64,000 nucleotides of DNA from Chrysoporthe austroafricana. Its lineage: Eukaryota > Ascomycota > Sordariomycetes > Diaporthales > Cryphonectriaceae. The notes under the pieces are model-generated. The model was not told the origin of the DNA and searched no databases. It saw nothing but the letters and a program-made list of their open reading frames with translations. The stretch is taken from assembly GCA_001051155.2 (NCBI GenBank), contig JYIP02000017.1:2501-66500 (forward strand), written 5' to 3'. Positions within the stretch are counted from its first letter, which is position 1; each line of letters opens with the position of its first letter. Of this stretch, positions 20,775 through 32,566 are shown in pieces. A program made the position numbers and the translations under genes.

Positions 20775-23204
20775 CTGGATCTGACAGAGGCATGTACTGC
20801 AGTCATACGGCCTCGCGCGATAGCCGGGGAGCGAACAGCCTATATGGCCCTGCTCGCTATGGCTTGTGACCTGGGTCTACAGGACGTTGGGGTCCGGATC
20901 GCCAGTGGATAGACCCTCTGAAGGGGGAAGCTGTACACGGCTCATCTTTGAGGACCACAGTGCACAGGCCGTCTGCGAATCCTTCTGTGAGAGCAGAAGT
21001 GCGGTGAGGCGTTGGCGTCCCGGATCAAGTGGTTCAAACTTGGCCCTCGAGGCGGCCGGGTTTGCTTGACCAGGCCTCTCGAAGGCAGCCACCGGTATCA
21101 GGTCGTGCTTTAGCGCGCGTCTGTGGTGTTGGGTATGTACGCTCTACGCCTTTAGCGAACTCTTATCGTGCGATGTAACCCTCCATCTTAGGTAGCCTTA
21201 CTACTGGGTATGGCCCGGGCCAAAAGGACTGAACTTTCTCTCGAGAAACCCAGGAAGCTTGGCGCACTGCTGCCTGGAAGCAGTCTTGGGCCATCGCAGG
21301 TCTGGACTACTGTGGTGCAAAAGGCCCACTATAGTACTGGGTAGTGCATGCAGAACATGTGTGACTGACCCACCTTCGATACGCGAAAGCTGACGATGGG
21401 TGTGATACTGCAGTATGCGGGCTAGACTCCCACTGTCAGCTAGGGGCTGATCAGGAATCAGCTGTGCTATACATCCAATCGGAGGACGTCCAAGGCTCCC
21501 TGAGCAGGCGAGCAGAAGAGACAATGTCGTACTTCGCCTATGAAGATTCCGATGCCTGGTCGTTGCATGCTTGACTTGACCGTGCAGCTCGTTCTAAGAT
21601 GCATAGACATCCAATCGACAGCCCTATCTGCATCTTCGTAAGCCAGTGCGTGTGACAAGTGGTCGAGGTTTTCTTTAGCGTATTGAGTAGTGACTATCAG
21701 TTATTCGTGATGGCTTACCTTCGTGTTGCAGACCTGTTCCGTGTAAAATCTGCACCACATGCTTTGCGACCGGGATCGCCAAATTCTGCCGTAGAATGTC
21801 TCTCTGCTTGGTTCTCCCCTTCACAAAAAAGAAAACTGGCTCAATATAGTTGACCGCTTCTTAGCGCAAAAAGAGGTTCAGCTGATGGACCATCTGGGAA
21901 GCAAGCATAAATGCTCGAGACTCCTCTCGCTCATGGTTCCATGGTTCACTCTTTCATGGTAGCTAGGGCGATCCTGACGGGTGGGGCTTCGGATCCTTAC
22001 AGTGGGGCTCCCGATCCTGACGCTTTATTGCATAGTATAGCTAATGATGGCTATCGGCTGTGGGAGCCAAATCCTCGCAATGCCCCCTTCGTAAATGAGT
22101 ACTATGTATCTTGGCAACGCGCTCGTGACTCTCACCGTGCAGGAGAATCACGCGAGCGCTTTAGGAGCATGTGGTCACTGAGCTTGGTAAGAATAAGTGT
22201 GAGCTGTATCTGAGTCTCCCGGCTGGAGCACCGGAGGTGCTCTGAAGGATGAAGAATACGTGCGATGGGTCTATAGGGTAGCTGTTCAGACTGAACATCA
22301 AAGCGGTTAGCATATCTCAATGCAAGTATTCCCAATAACAAGCACTCGCTGAAGTAAGCTGCTACGGTGCTACCTCACCACGTGCTCACGCACTCAGCCT
22401 CCAGTGGCCACAGGTCGTTGGGGAATCGTGAGACCTTGCGTGAATGTAAGCGTGTGGCGAAGCCAGCTCGCTTGGATGCTCTAACAGCTCTGATCAGCCC
22501 ACTGCAAGATATATGCCAATGCCCCAAAACGTCAGACAGACTTCACCGACACTGCAAATGTTTGGTATTGTGGCGTTGTCATCTTGTCCTCCGCCAATCT
22601 TGCATGAGTAATACTCTGTGAAGAAATACGCGGTCACACGCCCGAGATTGGCCGAGTCTGCCCGAACCATCTCCTACAATATTGGGCTTACTATCAATGC
22701 AGGTAATCAACTATCCCTTTATCGCACACTACCATTAGGGGTGAAGCCTGCGAGCCTTCGCGGGATTACTCACAGCCCTCAACTGCAGGCTCGGTGGTCA
22801 CATCCTATCATGGCCGACGTAATTATGAGACAACACGTAAAGCAAAGAATACTATACAGGAGTTATCAGCTATTACTTTTCCCGGGTGTTTGAACTAGAT
22901 AAATTATGAATATTGAAAAGCCTTAGTGGCTGCAGCTTGAGCTATTTCCTGATTTATTTGTTTCATCTCAAGCACTTCCCACTTCCAGAATAATAGTAAT
23001 AATTGATTAACTCGAGCGACTAGCTGTGTAAGCAAGTATTGAGATACGATCGGACTTATATGCAACTGCGTTTGATCCAATCTACGCATTTGCAAAGAGG
23101 ACATAATTAGTTCATACTGCCTTTCAGGGTGTCATCCTAACGTGCCTGACGGCCACGGTTATCGTCATAGTTGGTGACTCAATGTAATATTATTGGTTCT
23201 ACTT
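20775..23204. other. Long region without a recognisable gene
   Basis: 2.4 kb with only short overlapping ORFs on both strands (longest about 107 codons) and none with a known motif. Base composition is mixed to AT-leaning from 22,800 on. The sequence could be decayed mobile DNA, but I see no terminal repeats. Confidence 0.4.
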
Positions 23205-24734
23205 CTAAGAACTTGTAGTGCAATAAGAGTTCCATTGCTCAATTCTTTCTTTCATCCACCCACTCGTTGTCATGAGCGCAGTCTTCCTCTGGGACATATC
23301 CGGTGCGTAACCCTTGCCCATCGTAACCGTGTCATCCATCTTGCATAGGTCCTCAACGAAGCTCCACTGGACACAGGCATCCCACGCCACACAAGCGGCC
23401 TCGCACGAATTGACGGTCTGATATGCGTCTTTCCATGTCTGGACGTCCGTTACCGACTCCGGCATGGGCGGATCGTCCTTGTTGGCGGAGGTAACCCTGA
23501 ACTTGTTGGACGTGTTGTCCCACCACTCCTTTTTCCTCTCCAGTTCCGGGGCGATCATGTGCATGAAGAAGTCTCCGTGACTCAGAAGTTTCTGCGATTT
23601 TCAGTCAGCACAAAGCCACATTTCACCTCTCGCCCGGGTAGAACTCACGGTAAAGTCCCAAGCGCGCTCGAGCTCATAGTATCTCGCGATGTCCCTCGCA
23701 TGCACCTTGTGCCACGAGTAGAGCGGCTTGCACCAGCTCCATTTCTCAAACGCAAATGTCCAGTGCACCAGCGGGTTGAAACCGTACCGAAACACCTCGT
23801 CACCGTCATTCTCACCAAGATGCACGCCGTAGCGGTTCAGCGCGTGGCCGAGCACTTGGTCGCCACAGCAATGCTCCGCGGTGTACTGTTCATACTCGTG
23901 GGAGATTTCCGGGTTCTGCCCGAAGCTCTTCTCCCACGCGCCCCTGCTCAGCGCAAAGCCAGCGCCGCCCTGCGCGAAGACCACCGACGACTTGGCGGCA
24001 TAGCTCCCGAGCCAGTGAGGCTTGGTGTAGTCGAACTGCGAGAGGTAGCGCAGCACGTTCGGCAGGAACAGGTACGTGTCGTCCTCCGTGTAGATGTACC
24101 ACTTGGCGTCTGGCCAATTCTCACCCGCGTGCTGGACAAGCGGCACGAACTTGTACTTGTCGATGATCCAGCCGCCCTGCGGGCCCCATTCGTCGCCTTC
24201 AAGGCCGGCAGCCTCGACGTAGTTGTTGTACGCACTGTACTCACGCTGGGAGCGATAGACGTCGAACTCGCGGGAGCCGAGAGTCGCGCCCGTCGTGTTG
24301 GCGAGCACGTCAATAACCTGGTAGACGCCGATAGTGTCGGGGCTGTCCGAGTAGATGACTGTATTCCGGAGTGGGATGCGTTCCGGGGCGAGGGTGGTGG
24401 TGAGGTGGATCAGGAGGCGCTTCCACATTGAGGTGCCGCCGGTCTTGACGATGAGGAGAACATCTTCCGGCGAGAGCTGGCCATCGGCGGGCTGTTTTGA
24501 CGAGGTGGGCACGTGCGCCTCATCATGCACTTCGGGCGATGGTGTTATCGCCGACGCGCTCTGAGGAATTTCCTGCGGCTCATGGGATACAATCTGGACC
24601 ACCCGTGTGGTCTCCTCTATTCTGGGCTCAGAGGCGCTAGTACTGGCGGGACCAAGGAGGACGAAGAAGAACCATAGGCAACCTGTGATAATAATCGCCG
24701 GCACCAGCCGGTTGTTCTTGTATATGGCGCTCAT
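23205..24734 (-). CDS. GT31-like type II membrane glycosyltransferase with C-terminal cysteine module
   Basis: Two exons, 24734-23649 and 23591-23205, give 490 residues; the 57-nt intron has a GTGAGT donor and CAG acceptor. The N-terminus is cytosolic MSAIYKNNR followed by one anchor helix (about 10-28), a Golgi type II layout. The catalytic part shows LLIVKTGGTSMWKRL, a WGPQGGWIIDKYKF segment, the metal-binding EDDTYLFLPN (acids about 218-219), GGAGFALSRGAWE and the EHCCGDQVLG block, as in fungal beta-1,3-galactosyltransferase-like/DUF604 GT31 proteins. The last exon holds cysteines in CEAACVAWDACVQW and LCKMDD, resembling the PAN/Apple-like tail of these proteins. It likely adds sugars to secreted glycoproteins or glycans. 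It is divergent from the GT2 gene at 26078. Confidence 0.85.
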
Positions 24735-25378
24735 GTTGAAGCTGTGCAGACAGCGCAGAGAGCAAATTCTGGCTGCCGTCCTCCAAGCAGAATTTGCATT
24801 TTATTCCAAGGCAGGCTTAAGGATCCTTAAAGGGGTATACGCGACCCTGGTTTGAGGGATCATGGGGATCCCCCTATGTTATTTCTTGGCACCAGTTAAG
24901 CTCGGCGATTCAGCTAGCCTTGGGCCAGGCTGTGCAGGGTAAGCCGGGGGCCCCGAATGGGCAAAACGGTCAACGGTTCATTATAGGATCCTCTATCCAG
25001 ATGACCGCAGCGCCCGTCAGCCCGTATCGCAACGCGTGCATGCTAAGCTTAAAGCTAGTGACGCCAATTAAGGTTACGTCACCTCGGAACGACCCACGAG
25101 CTTATTAAAGCTTTCGCTCGGCGTGGTCGGTATTAACTCCTTTCTACTACAGTTCATTCAGGCACTCGGCGAATCCCCGAGCCGCGCGACCCAGCAGCGG
25201 TTCGTGTCATGCTGCTATCGGTTAGGCTTGGCCAGGCACGTTGGCACGATGGCACCCTGGTCTCGCGCGCGCCCCCTTCACGATGTCTGCCAATGCTGAC
25301 TTATACATTGGGTGGGTCGGACTTCTGAGCTCGGCAGGGTTAATCGATGCGTGCAGACCGAGATGCGCATGTAGCTCA
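24735..25378. other. Upstream region of the GT31-like gene
   Basis: Forms the left part of a 1.34-kb divergent spacer between two glycosyltransferase genes. No ORF of note. Confidence 0.4.
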
Positions 25379-25817
25379 TTCATGGGAGGTACAAAAAAGA
25401 TCATGGGGGGTACAAAAAGTCGGGAGAATAGAGTTTTACAGCAGGCTGGCCAAGGAATAAGCATTGAGCTAGAAATATTTTTTAATATATACCAACAAGC
25501 TGAAACCGTATAGCAATAAGTTGAAACGTACACTAAACAAATAAGGATTGAAAATAAAGAAAAATATAAAGCATTTGAAGAATTGTCATATTTTTAATAT
25601 ATATAATACATGTATTATATTTGTGCTTAGCATGATATATATATAAAAAAAAAAATACATTTCGACTTCGACGACATTCCATATATTTCCCGTTATTCCC
25701 GAACAAATAGCCAGAGCAAATTTCGGTCTTAAGTCCTGTACCCCTTACGAGTTGGTTGTACCCACTCCTCCGCCCCGATTTTTGTACCCCCCATGAGCTT
25801 TTTTGTACCGCCACGAA
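25379..25817. mobile_element. MITE-like element with ~45-bp terminal inverted repeats
   Basis: The left end 25379-25424 and right end 25774-25817 are inverted copies about 90 percent identical. Each end is built of two direct copies of a CATGGGGGGTACAAAAA-like unit. The interior (about 350 bases) is very AT-rich, with ATATATA tracts and an A-run, and has no coding capacity. Extra GGTACA motifs occur just inside the right end. A target-site duplication is not obvious, so the exact borders are uncertain. It looks like a short non-autonomous DNA transposon sitting between divergent promoters. Confidence 0.7.
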
Positions 25818-26077
25818 CTAAGAACCCCAGCCGAGATTGTCTCTGGGCTAAAAGACCTTGTACAGGTAAGCGCGCGAGTGTGTGCCTCAGTGGAGAGTGG
25901 AGGGTAAGATTGCTTCTCATGTTCGGTATAAAGTCCCCAGTCTTCCAGGCTGCGTATGAGGCCATCGTGAGTGAGCTGTTCTCGTTGAGGTTGTAATCCA
26001 TCCGCACCGCCGTTCGCTCCCTGAGCCTTTGTGCTCCTGCCCTTCGCTTCTCATTCAGTCGCGCGTTCCCTTACGCC
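25818..26077. other. Upstream region of the GT2 gene
   Basis: 260 bases of leader and promoter sequence, pyrimidine-rich just before the start (26011-26070). Confidence 0.35.
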
Positions 26078-27942
26078 ATGATACTAGACCAAGAACACGG
26101 GACTATTGTCCTGGGCGCGGGGAGTCCCCCTCGGGTGCCGGTGTGGAAGCAATGCTTCCACGTGTTCTGCTGTCTGTTGTCATTACCAATCTATTTCTTA
26201 TTGACGGTCTCGAGTCAATATCCGATCACTCTGGATCTGGTTATGATAATAATATTAGCAGAGCTCAACCGCTTTGTCAATGAGAGGAGGAGGCAGGAAT
26301 CGTATGCATTCGAAAACCGAGATGAAAGCCCAATCCGGGAGAAGGAGAATTGGCTCCAGTGGGAGTTGAACGTTGAGAAAGCAGCCCCAAGGCTGGACAG
26401 CATGGCAGCTATCGTCGGCTGGAGAGAAGACCCAGATCTATTCCGCCGTGCACTCGAAAGCTATAAGTTCGCTCAGGGGTGTGTATTCACCCTGATTGGC
26501 ATCGACGGTGATCAGGCGGAAGACCAGGACATGGTCGATGTCTTCAACAAGGTGAGTCCCTTCTTTTGCGATAGGCGAAAGAAAGATTTGCTAACTTCGA
26601 ACAGACATACCCTGACCACTCAGCGGTCATCCACCTCGACGAGCCTTTAGGAGAGGTCGCAGAGCGAACAAGGGCTAAGCTCGTTGCGATCCGCCAACAA
26701 GACGAGCAGTCCCTTGATGACGCCGACATAGACAGGATGGTCATGCAGCATTGCATCCAGCTTACACGCAACATCATCGACCAGCACCGCCTTACCATAG
26801 GCGGTGGATCCTACGGCGGAATCCGTCACCTCTGCATTCGGCAACGGCACATGCACAAGAAGGGTATCATGTTCTCCACCTTCGTCTTTGCACTTGTCAT
26901 CGCCGACATCCTCGGCGTCGAATTCCTCTGGTCCTCCGATAGCGATACGATTGTCTTCCCAGACTCGCTGTCCCGAACGATCGACACCATTGCTGCGGAC
27001 TCCAACATCGGTGGCGCATCGTCCGGGCTGGTGGTGCACAACGGTGGCGAGTCGACGGTCACGAAACTGGCTGCCACTGTCTACTGGGGTGAGCTGTACC
27101 TGACTCGCTCAATGACTGCGGCCCCAGCCACAAGTGACTGTCAGAGCGGGCCCAGTACTGTCTTCAGAATATCTGCAATGCCGGAAATCCTGGTGCCATG
27201 GTACCTGCAGACCATCATGGGCAAAAGAATGATCATCAACGAGGACAGGCATCTAACGACTAACTTGCTAATGAGAGGGTGGGGGGTCGCATACGCCAGT
27301 GACGTTTTGACGGCCACCGACACGCCCACGTCCATGAACAAATGGCTGAAGCAGCAGATCCGTTGGGGGAGGGCGACGCATATCGAGAGCCTGCTCATGC
27401 CAAAGGTGTATCTGAAGACACACCCCTTGCTGTTCTTTGGGATGGCCAAACGGGAATTTGGGCCAGTCCTGGCAGCTGCTGCGGTGGTACATTATCTATT
27501 GACATCGCGGGGCCTTGTGCCGGTCTCGCGTGCCGACATTGCGATGCGGCTATTCTTTGGAATTGCCTACAACCTCCTGCGCAACCCTGATCGCTTGGGT
27601 ACTAGTGGGTGGGCGACTCGAAAATGGATCCTGCCGGGCATTCTCTTCTACTACATCCCGCTGCCTGCGGTGCATATTTGGAGCTTGGTGACATTGACTG
27701 CGGACGGCTGGGGCACAGCCATGCGTGCCGAAGGAGAGACGGCACCAGTACCAAGCGGTGTGAAGCGGCCGAGCTTTGAAATGGGGTTCTTTGTTGTCTG
27801 GATGGGCATGTTGGCCGCAGCTGCGGCACAGTATCTGGGTCAATATCGTGGTCTTGATGTTCTGCACACTAGACTGCTAATGATGGTTTGCATACCTATT
27901 GTAATGCTCATAGCATGGCGAGTTACAAAAGCAAAGGCATAA
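26078..27942 (+). CDS. Family 2 glycosyltransferase (hyaluronan/chitin synthase-like)
   Basis: Exons 26078-26551 and 26605-27942 give 603 residues; the 53-nt intron has GTGAGT and CAG ends. One or two helices lie near residues 25-65, and four to five more in the C-terminal third, a processive membrane synthase layout. Core motifs of GT2 are present in order: AIVGWREDPDLFRRALES, a LIGIDGDQ segment, the DxD-type SSDSDTIVF (about 268-276), CQSGPSTVFR, the acceptor-site EDRHLT and the product-channel QQIRWGR near 407-413. It should polymerise a UDP-sugar at the plasma membrane and pass the chain out. Single-enzyme GT2 proteins like this support hyphal growth on surfaces in plant-pathogenic fungi; that role is family knowledge, not shown here. 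Confidence 0.9.
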
Positions 27943-28762
27943 TGACCTAGCTTAAGACCAACGGCGGCAAAAGAAAAACGAGCCATATAGCCAATATTAA
28001 AGTATTTCAATGCATTGTTGATCTCTAGCTACATACTACGAATCGATCTGAATTCAAATGATTTCTCGGCAGATACTCATGAAATGGAATCAACCCTCAC
28101 CAAATAAAGTAGGACGAGATAACAACAAAACAATCAGCTGCACGATAAATGACCGGTGTATGGCTAGGTAGAAGTACTCTGATATTTCCCTGAGCTCGGA
28201 CACAAAAGTCTCATCCGTGGACTGCTTACTGTCCAGGGGGCAAGGCATCGCTCAACGTCATGGTCAAAGAACGGGCCTACTTGCATGGTCGACGCGTTTC
28301 GCTTGTATCACTGTGGCTCGTGCATCAGCTTACTGTTGTCTCACCTCTCAGAGATTTCTGGTAAACACTCACGCCGATTGATTCAAATTTCGATATCGAC
28401 CTTTCCTGACCTTACAACGTCGTTTCTTCACCCTGCAAGTCTTTGTGAAACAAATAGGCGACTGCGTATGACTGGGCGTGGCCTTCACCATTGCGTTTTG
28501 AATGCTGCCAGGCAGCCTTTGCCCAGCTTCTCATGCAAATTTGAGAGAGTTTAAAATGTGAAGCAGGGCTCTTCGCTCACATGTTTCCCTCAGCTTACTG
28601 CAACAATTGAATTTACCCCCCCCCTTCAAACACACTTCTCTCAAAATCCAATCCAAGCCATTTTGAGTCCTTAGTTATAGAAATTCGCCATTCTTCTCAA
28701 CAAGACCCCTTCAAATCAAACATTTTGCTTTCGTCATCTGGGACAGTAGACAAGGCTCCAAC
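27943..28762. promoter_or_regulatory. Intergenic with pyrimidine-rich promoter-like end
   Basis: 820 bases. The last ~150 (28600-28750) are rich in C and T, including an eight-C run and TTCTCAACAAG / CATTTTGCTTTCG, a layout common in front of highly expressed filamentous-fungus genes. It leads into the small secreted protein gene. Confidence 0.4.
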
Positions 28763-29080
28763 ATGAAGTTCACCGACGCAAGCCTCCCGATACTCCTACA
28801 AGCTCTCATGCTCGGGACAGCACAATCAACCACCGTCTTCAGCTATAGCCAGACGCCCAATACGACTGGGATTGCAACCGTGCTCCAAATTGATGCCACG
28901 GACAGCTGCAACCGAGCTCCGTTCTTTGGGCCCAGCACATTTGAGTGCTCCGGAGAGCCCGTGACTCAGGAACGCATCTGTGTAGGTGACGAGCTGTCAC
29001 AGGTCACAGCGATGGTCATGGCCGACCACTCAGCTCCGACTTGTATGGCAAATATGTTCGGTTCTACTTTGGGTCACTAA
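28763..29080 (+). CDS. Small secreted cysteine-containing protein
   Basis: A 105-residue frame without introns. The N-terminus MKFTDASLPILLQALMLGTA forms a probable signal peptide with cleavage near residues 20-22. The mature part has four cysteines (in DSCNR, FECSG, RICVG and PTCMA) and no known domain. Size, signal and an even cysteine number fit the loose class of small secreted fungal proteins, some of which are effectors; no function can be claimed. The ATG follows a typical CAAC context and a pyrimidine-rich leader, supporting that it is expressed. Confidence 0.6.
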   Translation: MKFTDASLPILLQALMLGTAQSTTVFSYSQTPNTTGIATVLQIDATDSCNRAPFFGPSTFECSGEPVTQERICVGDELSQVTAMVMADHSAPTCMANMFGSTLGH

Positions 29081-29411
29081 AGCATCGGTGACGGCGAGAG
29101 ACCTTCACGATGGTGAAGAATCAAGCGTTTGCATTCATGAAGCGGCGTTGAGGATAATGAAGTAAGATTGGCAGGACCTTTCGACATGAGAACAAAATAA
29201 GAATCGCGGTAATTTAAAGAGTAATTACGTAAGCTCAAAATGCATAATCGCTAGCTCTGAGAAAGTCGTGCAGTCCTTGATCGGATCTACAAGTGAGTCT
29301 ACGGCACAATGTAGTTCAAATGCAAATCAAGCCCATTCCGAGTTAACCAAGATGTAAGTATACACACCTAGTATAATCTATTTTAACTGCACAGGGTAGG
29401 CAGAAGAGTTA
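29081..29411. other. Intergenic, convergent 3' ends
   Basis: 331 bases between the small secreted protein and the sedolisin stop; nothing seen beyond presumed 3' untranslated sequence. Confidence 0.4.
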
Positions 29412-31530
29412 CTACAGACTCAGGAAAAGCTCCAACATAGCCTGATAGTTCGGCGTCCCCAGCCCAGTCACAGGATCCCAGCCAGGCGCACTGGAGAAGC
29501 CATCCGTACTACAACCCTGGTTGGTTCCCTCTGTAACATCATTCAGGACATCGGGATACGCATACAAGGTCGGGTTGATGAATCCAACAGGGCTCTTGCC
29601 AGCCGCGGCCAGCTCATTGTTGATCAGGGTGATAATGCTGCCAAACACGGGGCTGCTCGCGCTCGTGCCGTACACGTATTCCCACTCGCCGTCGATAGCG
29701 AGAACGTAGTTGGCTCCGTTGGCGCTCACGTCGGGGAACGCACGGCTGGTGCCGGTGTTGTTGTAGCGCACCGAGGTGTATGGGGGTGGGTAGTCCGTAA
29801 GGAATGTGTTGACTGCATCGGCCTGGTAGGACGGGATATCGAAGTAGTTGGAGAATCCACCGCCAGAGTAGATGACGGTCTCACATGCAGTCTCCGGCTG
29901 TGTGCCGGAGGCGAGGTCCGTCGTGATGTCGGTACCAGTGGGGACTTGAGTCGCGCCGACAGATGTCACGTATGGGCAGGTGCCTGGGAATGTCGGGTTG
30001 AAGCGGATGCCGCCGTCAAGGCATTCGCCGTTTCCAGCAACGCCTATGCGAAAGATTCAGTTTAAGTGCGAGTTCGGGCGGTCAGAGGTAGAGTGTCACA
30101 TACCATCATCACCAGACGAGTAGAGGACAGTGACACCGGCCAGACCAAGCTTCATGTACTCGTAGCACTGACGCTGGGCGTACGCCAGAGTGAAACTTGC
30201 CTCAGTCGTTCCATAGGAGGTAGAAATCACACTAGGAGCGGTGTAGTTGCCACAGTCCTGATATTTATACCCACCAGGCTTCTCGTCCGGGTATGTCCCA
30301 TCAACGCCGGGAACATCACCGCCGTCATAGGTGCAGTAGGACGCATCAATAGCGTCTAGGAAGTTGTTGAATGATGCGCTCTCCTCGTCGTCGCCGACTT
30401 GGAACAAAGTGACTTGCTGCGGGTAAACCAGGGTCTATGCGCGACCGACAGTCAGCATTGAGAGAGCAGTGTTGAGTGAGGACCGGATTTCGTCGAGTGA
30501 TCCACAGAAAGTCAGACATACCATCGAGTATTCTAGGTCAAGGTCAGACTCGCCATTGAAGTCAAAGGTCTGAATCAGCTTCTGCGGCTCTCCACCATCG
30601 ACAGAGTCGAGCGTCGGGCGCAGGCCAACGAGGTCACTTGAGTAGTTGGAAAAGAACAGATCCAAATCAGTGGCCAGGTATGACTGGAAGCCGTACTCGA
30701 CGATTCCATAGGAGCTGAGGTTGTACGTTCCGGTGGTGAAGTTGTACAGCGCCCTCAGGCAGTCGATAGTGATAGACGCATCACAGTCGGTCAGATCCGT
30801 GCTTAGGGTGGCCATGTCGATCTTGGCACCGGGCTTGGGCAGAGACGGGGTGTTGTTGGCTGCGAGGCTGGGGAGATCGTCTCGCTTGCGCCTCTTGCGG
30901 AGGAGTTCGTCCTGGTTGGGCCTGATCGGGACGTCAAAGTGAAGAGTGGGCATGATCATGTCGATATGGTTCTCGCTCAGGTCAGATGGCACACTGTACT
31001 CATGGCAGGCCACGTGCGACTGGCCGTGCTTGTGGTCAAAGTAGTAATACTCGGTTTTCAGCAGATCTTCGAGCTCAGAGACTGTGGTGTCGCCGACTTC
31101 GATCCAGCCCTTGTTAAAGTGGTGGTTGATGCGCTCGGGGGCGATGCCGGCCTCCGTCAGCCAAGTCGTGACTGAGTCGACACTCTCCTGGCTGGTCCAA
31201 GTTAGGCACACAAGTACTATATCAGAAGGACAACCAGACTCACCTCGGTGCAAACATTTCAATAATCTCATCGGCGCTCCAGTGCTGGCCGTATTTGCTG
31301 CTGTGGGGGTGAGAGACCGCGTCAAGGTAGTAAGGGCCCATGTCAAGATTCCTCTGCTTTAGTCCGACCCGGAGTGGCATCTTGATGTGCCCCTCGACTC
31401 TGTCACGAGTCTGCCATCCGGATGGAAGGCTATCTCGCTTCTCATGGACAACATGGCTGGATGATGCCAGAGGAGAGGCAGAGGCCAAGACGACCAGCGA
31501 GGCCAGGGCCAAGAAAGAGTGAGACCGCAT
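29412..31530 (-). CDS. Sedolisin (S53) family protease, tripeptidyl-peptidase type
   Basis: Four exons, 31530-31244, 31191-30522, 30434-30104 and 30043-29412, encode 639 residues; introns of 52, 87 and 60 nt all keep phase. A signal peptide (MRSHSFLALASLVVLASA) is followed by the inhibitory prodomain with KYGQHWSADEIIEMFAPS and a basic KRRKRDD processing site near 200. The catalytic domain includes the Asp in DLDLEYSM, VTLFQVGDDE, the oxyanion region YSSGDDGVAGNG, and the active serine in YGTSASSPVFGS, with GWDPVTGLGTPNY near the end for the calcium site. Members are acid-active secreted serine-carboxyl proteases that clip peptides. ATG at 31530 is preferred over one 48 bases upstream because it starts the signal peptide. 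Confidence 0.93.
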
Positions 31531-32566
31531 GGCGAACAGCTGGTCAACGAAGGACGAGAGAGGGTGACTGTGTAACATCTACTGACAGTAAACCATTGGT
31601 AAAGGAGCAGGCCTCACTTATGTTGTTCGTCGAACGCTGGTTGACCTCCTGCGTTACCAGTGTATAATCTCACCGACCTACCATTCTTGAACGGCTGCGC
31701 ATCGCGAACCTGCACCGTCTAAGTGGATTGTCTGTTCGCGGCCTTCCTATTGTGGAATCGGCTCCACCTCGCAGCGAGCATAATCCGCTGCAAACATTGA
31801 AAAGGCACCATCTCTCTGCGGAGTGTCAGAAGATAGCCAGATGCCAAAGTAGTCTAAACTTTTGGTCGAATTGGCATACCTGACCGCTTCGTCAACGTAG
31901 AGTCCTCAGCGAGGAAGCTCATGGTCAATCAACGGTATCATAATCCAGAAACGACAGAAAAAAAATGCAACGTTCAAGTCGCCCGGCGTCTGGAATGCAT
32001 CATGATCAACAGGTACTGCTGAGCGACATACGGCAATGCAATCCGGCCGACAAGGGTAGTTCCTGGTCGGCATCAACGATGTAGTGATCGTCGTCAGCCC
32101 GGCCCAGCGAAGTAGGTGAGCGGCAGGATACCGCCGACGCCCCCGTCCTGACATGGACGCCCGCAATGGCATCGTCTGTGTTCCTGCATGGTGAGCCTTT
32201 CTTGGCATCGGAATCCGAAGCGCTCATTGCTTCTAGAAGGTCTCCATAGCTGCCCTCCATGCAGAATTGATGCATCTGCTTCATTGACATCGACCTGCCT
32301 CATCTGGCAAGGTTGATGCAGGCTCGGCGAGGAGCCGAGGAGCATTACTCGTGAGAACACTCAGTCTTGTCATTCTAAGAAGCGGAGTCTGAGTAGTAGG
32401 ACTATCAATGTATCCTTTGTTTGAATTCGTGAGGATCACATAATCGCTGCCGATTGACTTCGTAATGATCTCAACGAACCCACCATCTCCTAGCACTTCT
32501 GCCATGATGAACCGGAGCTGTCGAGTTAAACCAGGCTAAAGAGGCTTCAGACTCTTCCAGTCAGCA
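31531..32566. other. Intergenic region, no gene seen
   Basis: About 1 kb; short ORFs on the minus strand at 31906-32505 overlap each other in different frames and match nothing. Probably the sedolisin promoter plus spacer. Confidence 0.45.

Noticed and set aside
20800..21070. Possible retrotransposon RNase H-like fragment (AYMALLAMACDLGLQDVGV in one frame)
   Set aside because: Match is very short, followed by stops, and has no flanking reverse transcriptase or long terminal repeat.
23559..24431. 290-codon plus-strand ORF
   Set aside because: Antisense shadow of the GT31-like gene; no domain.
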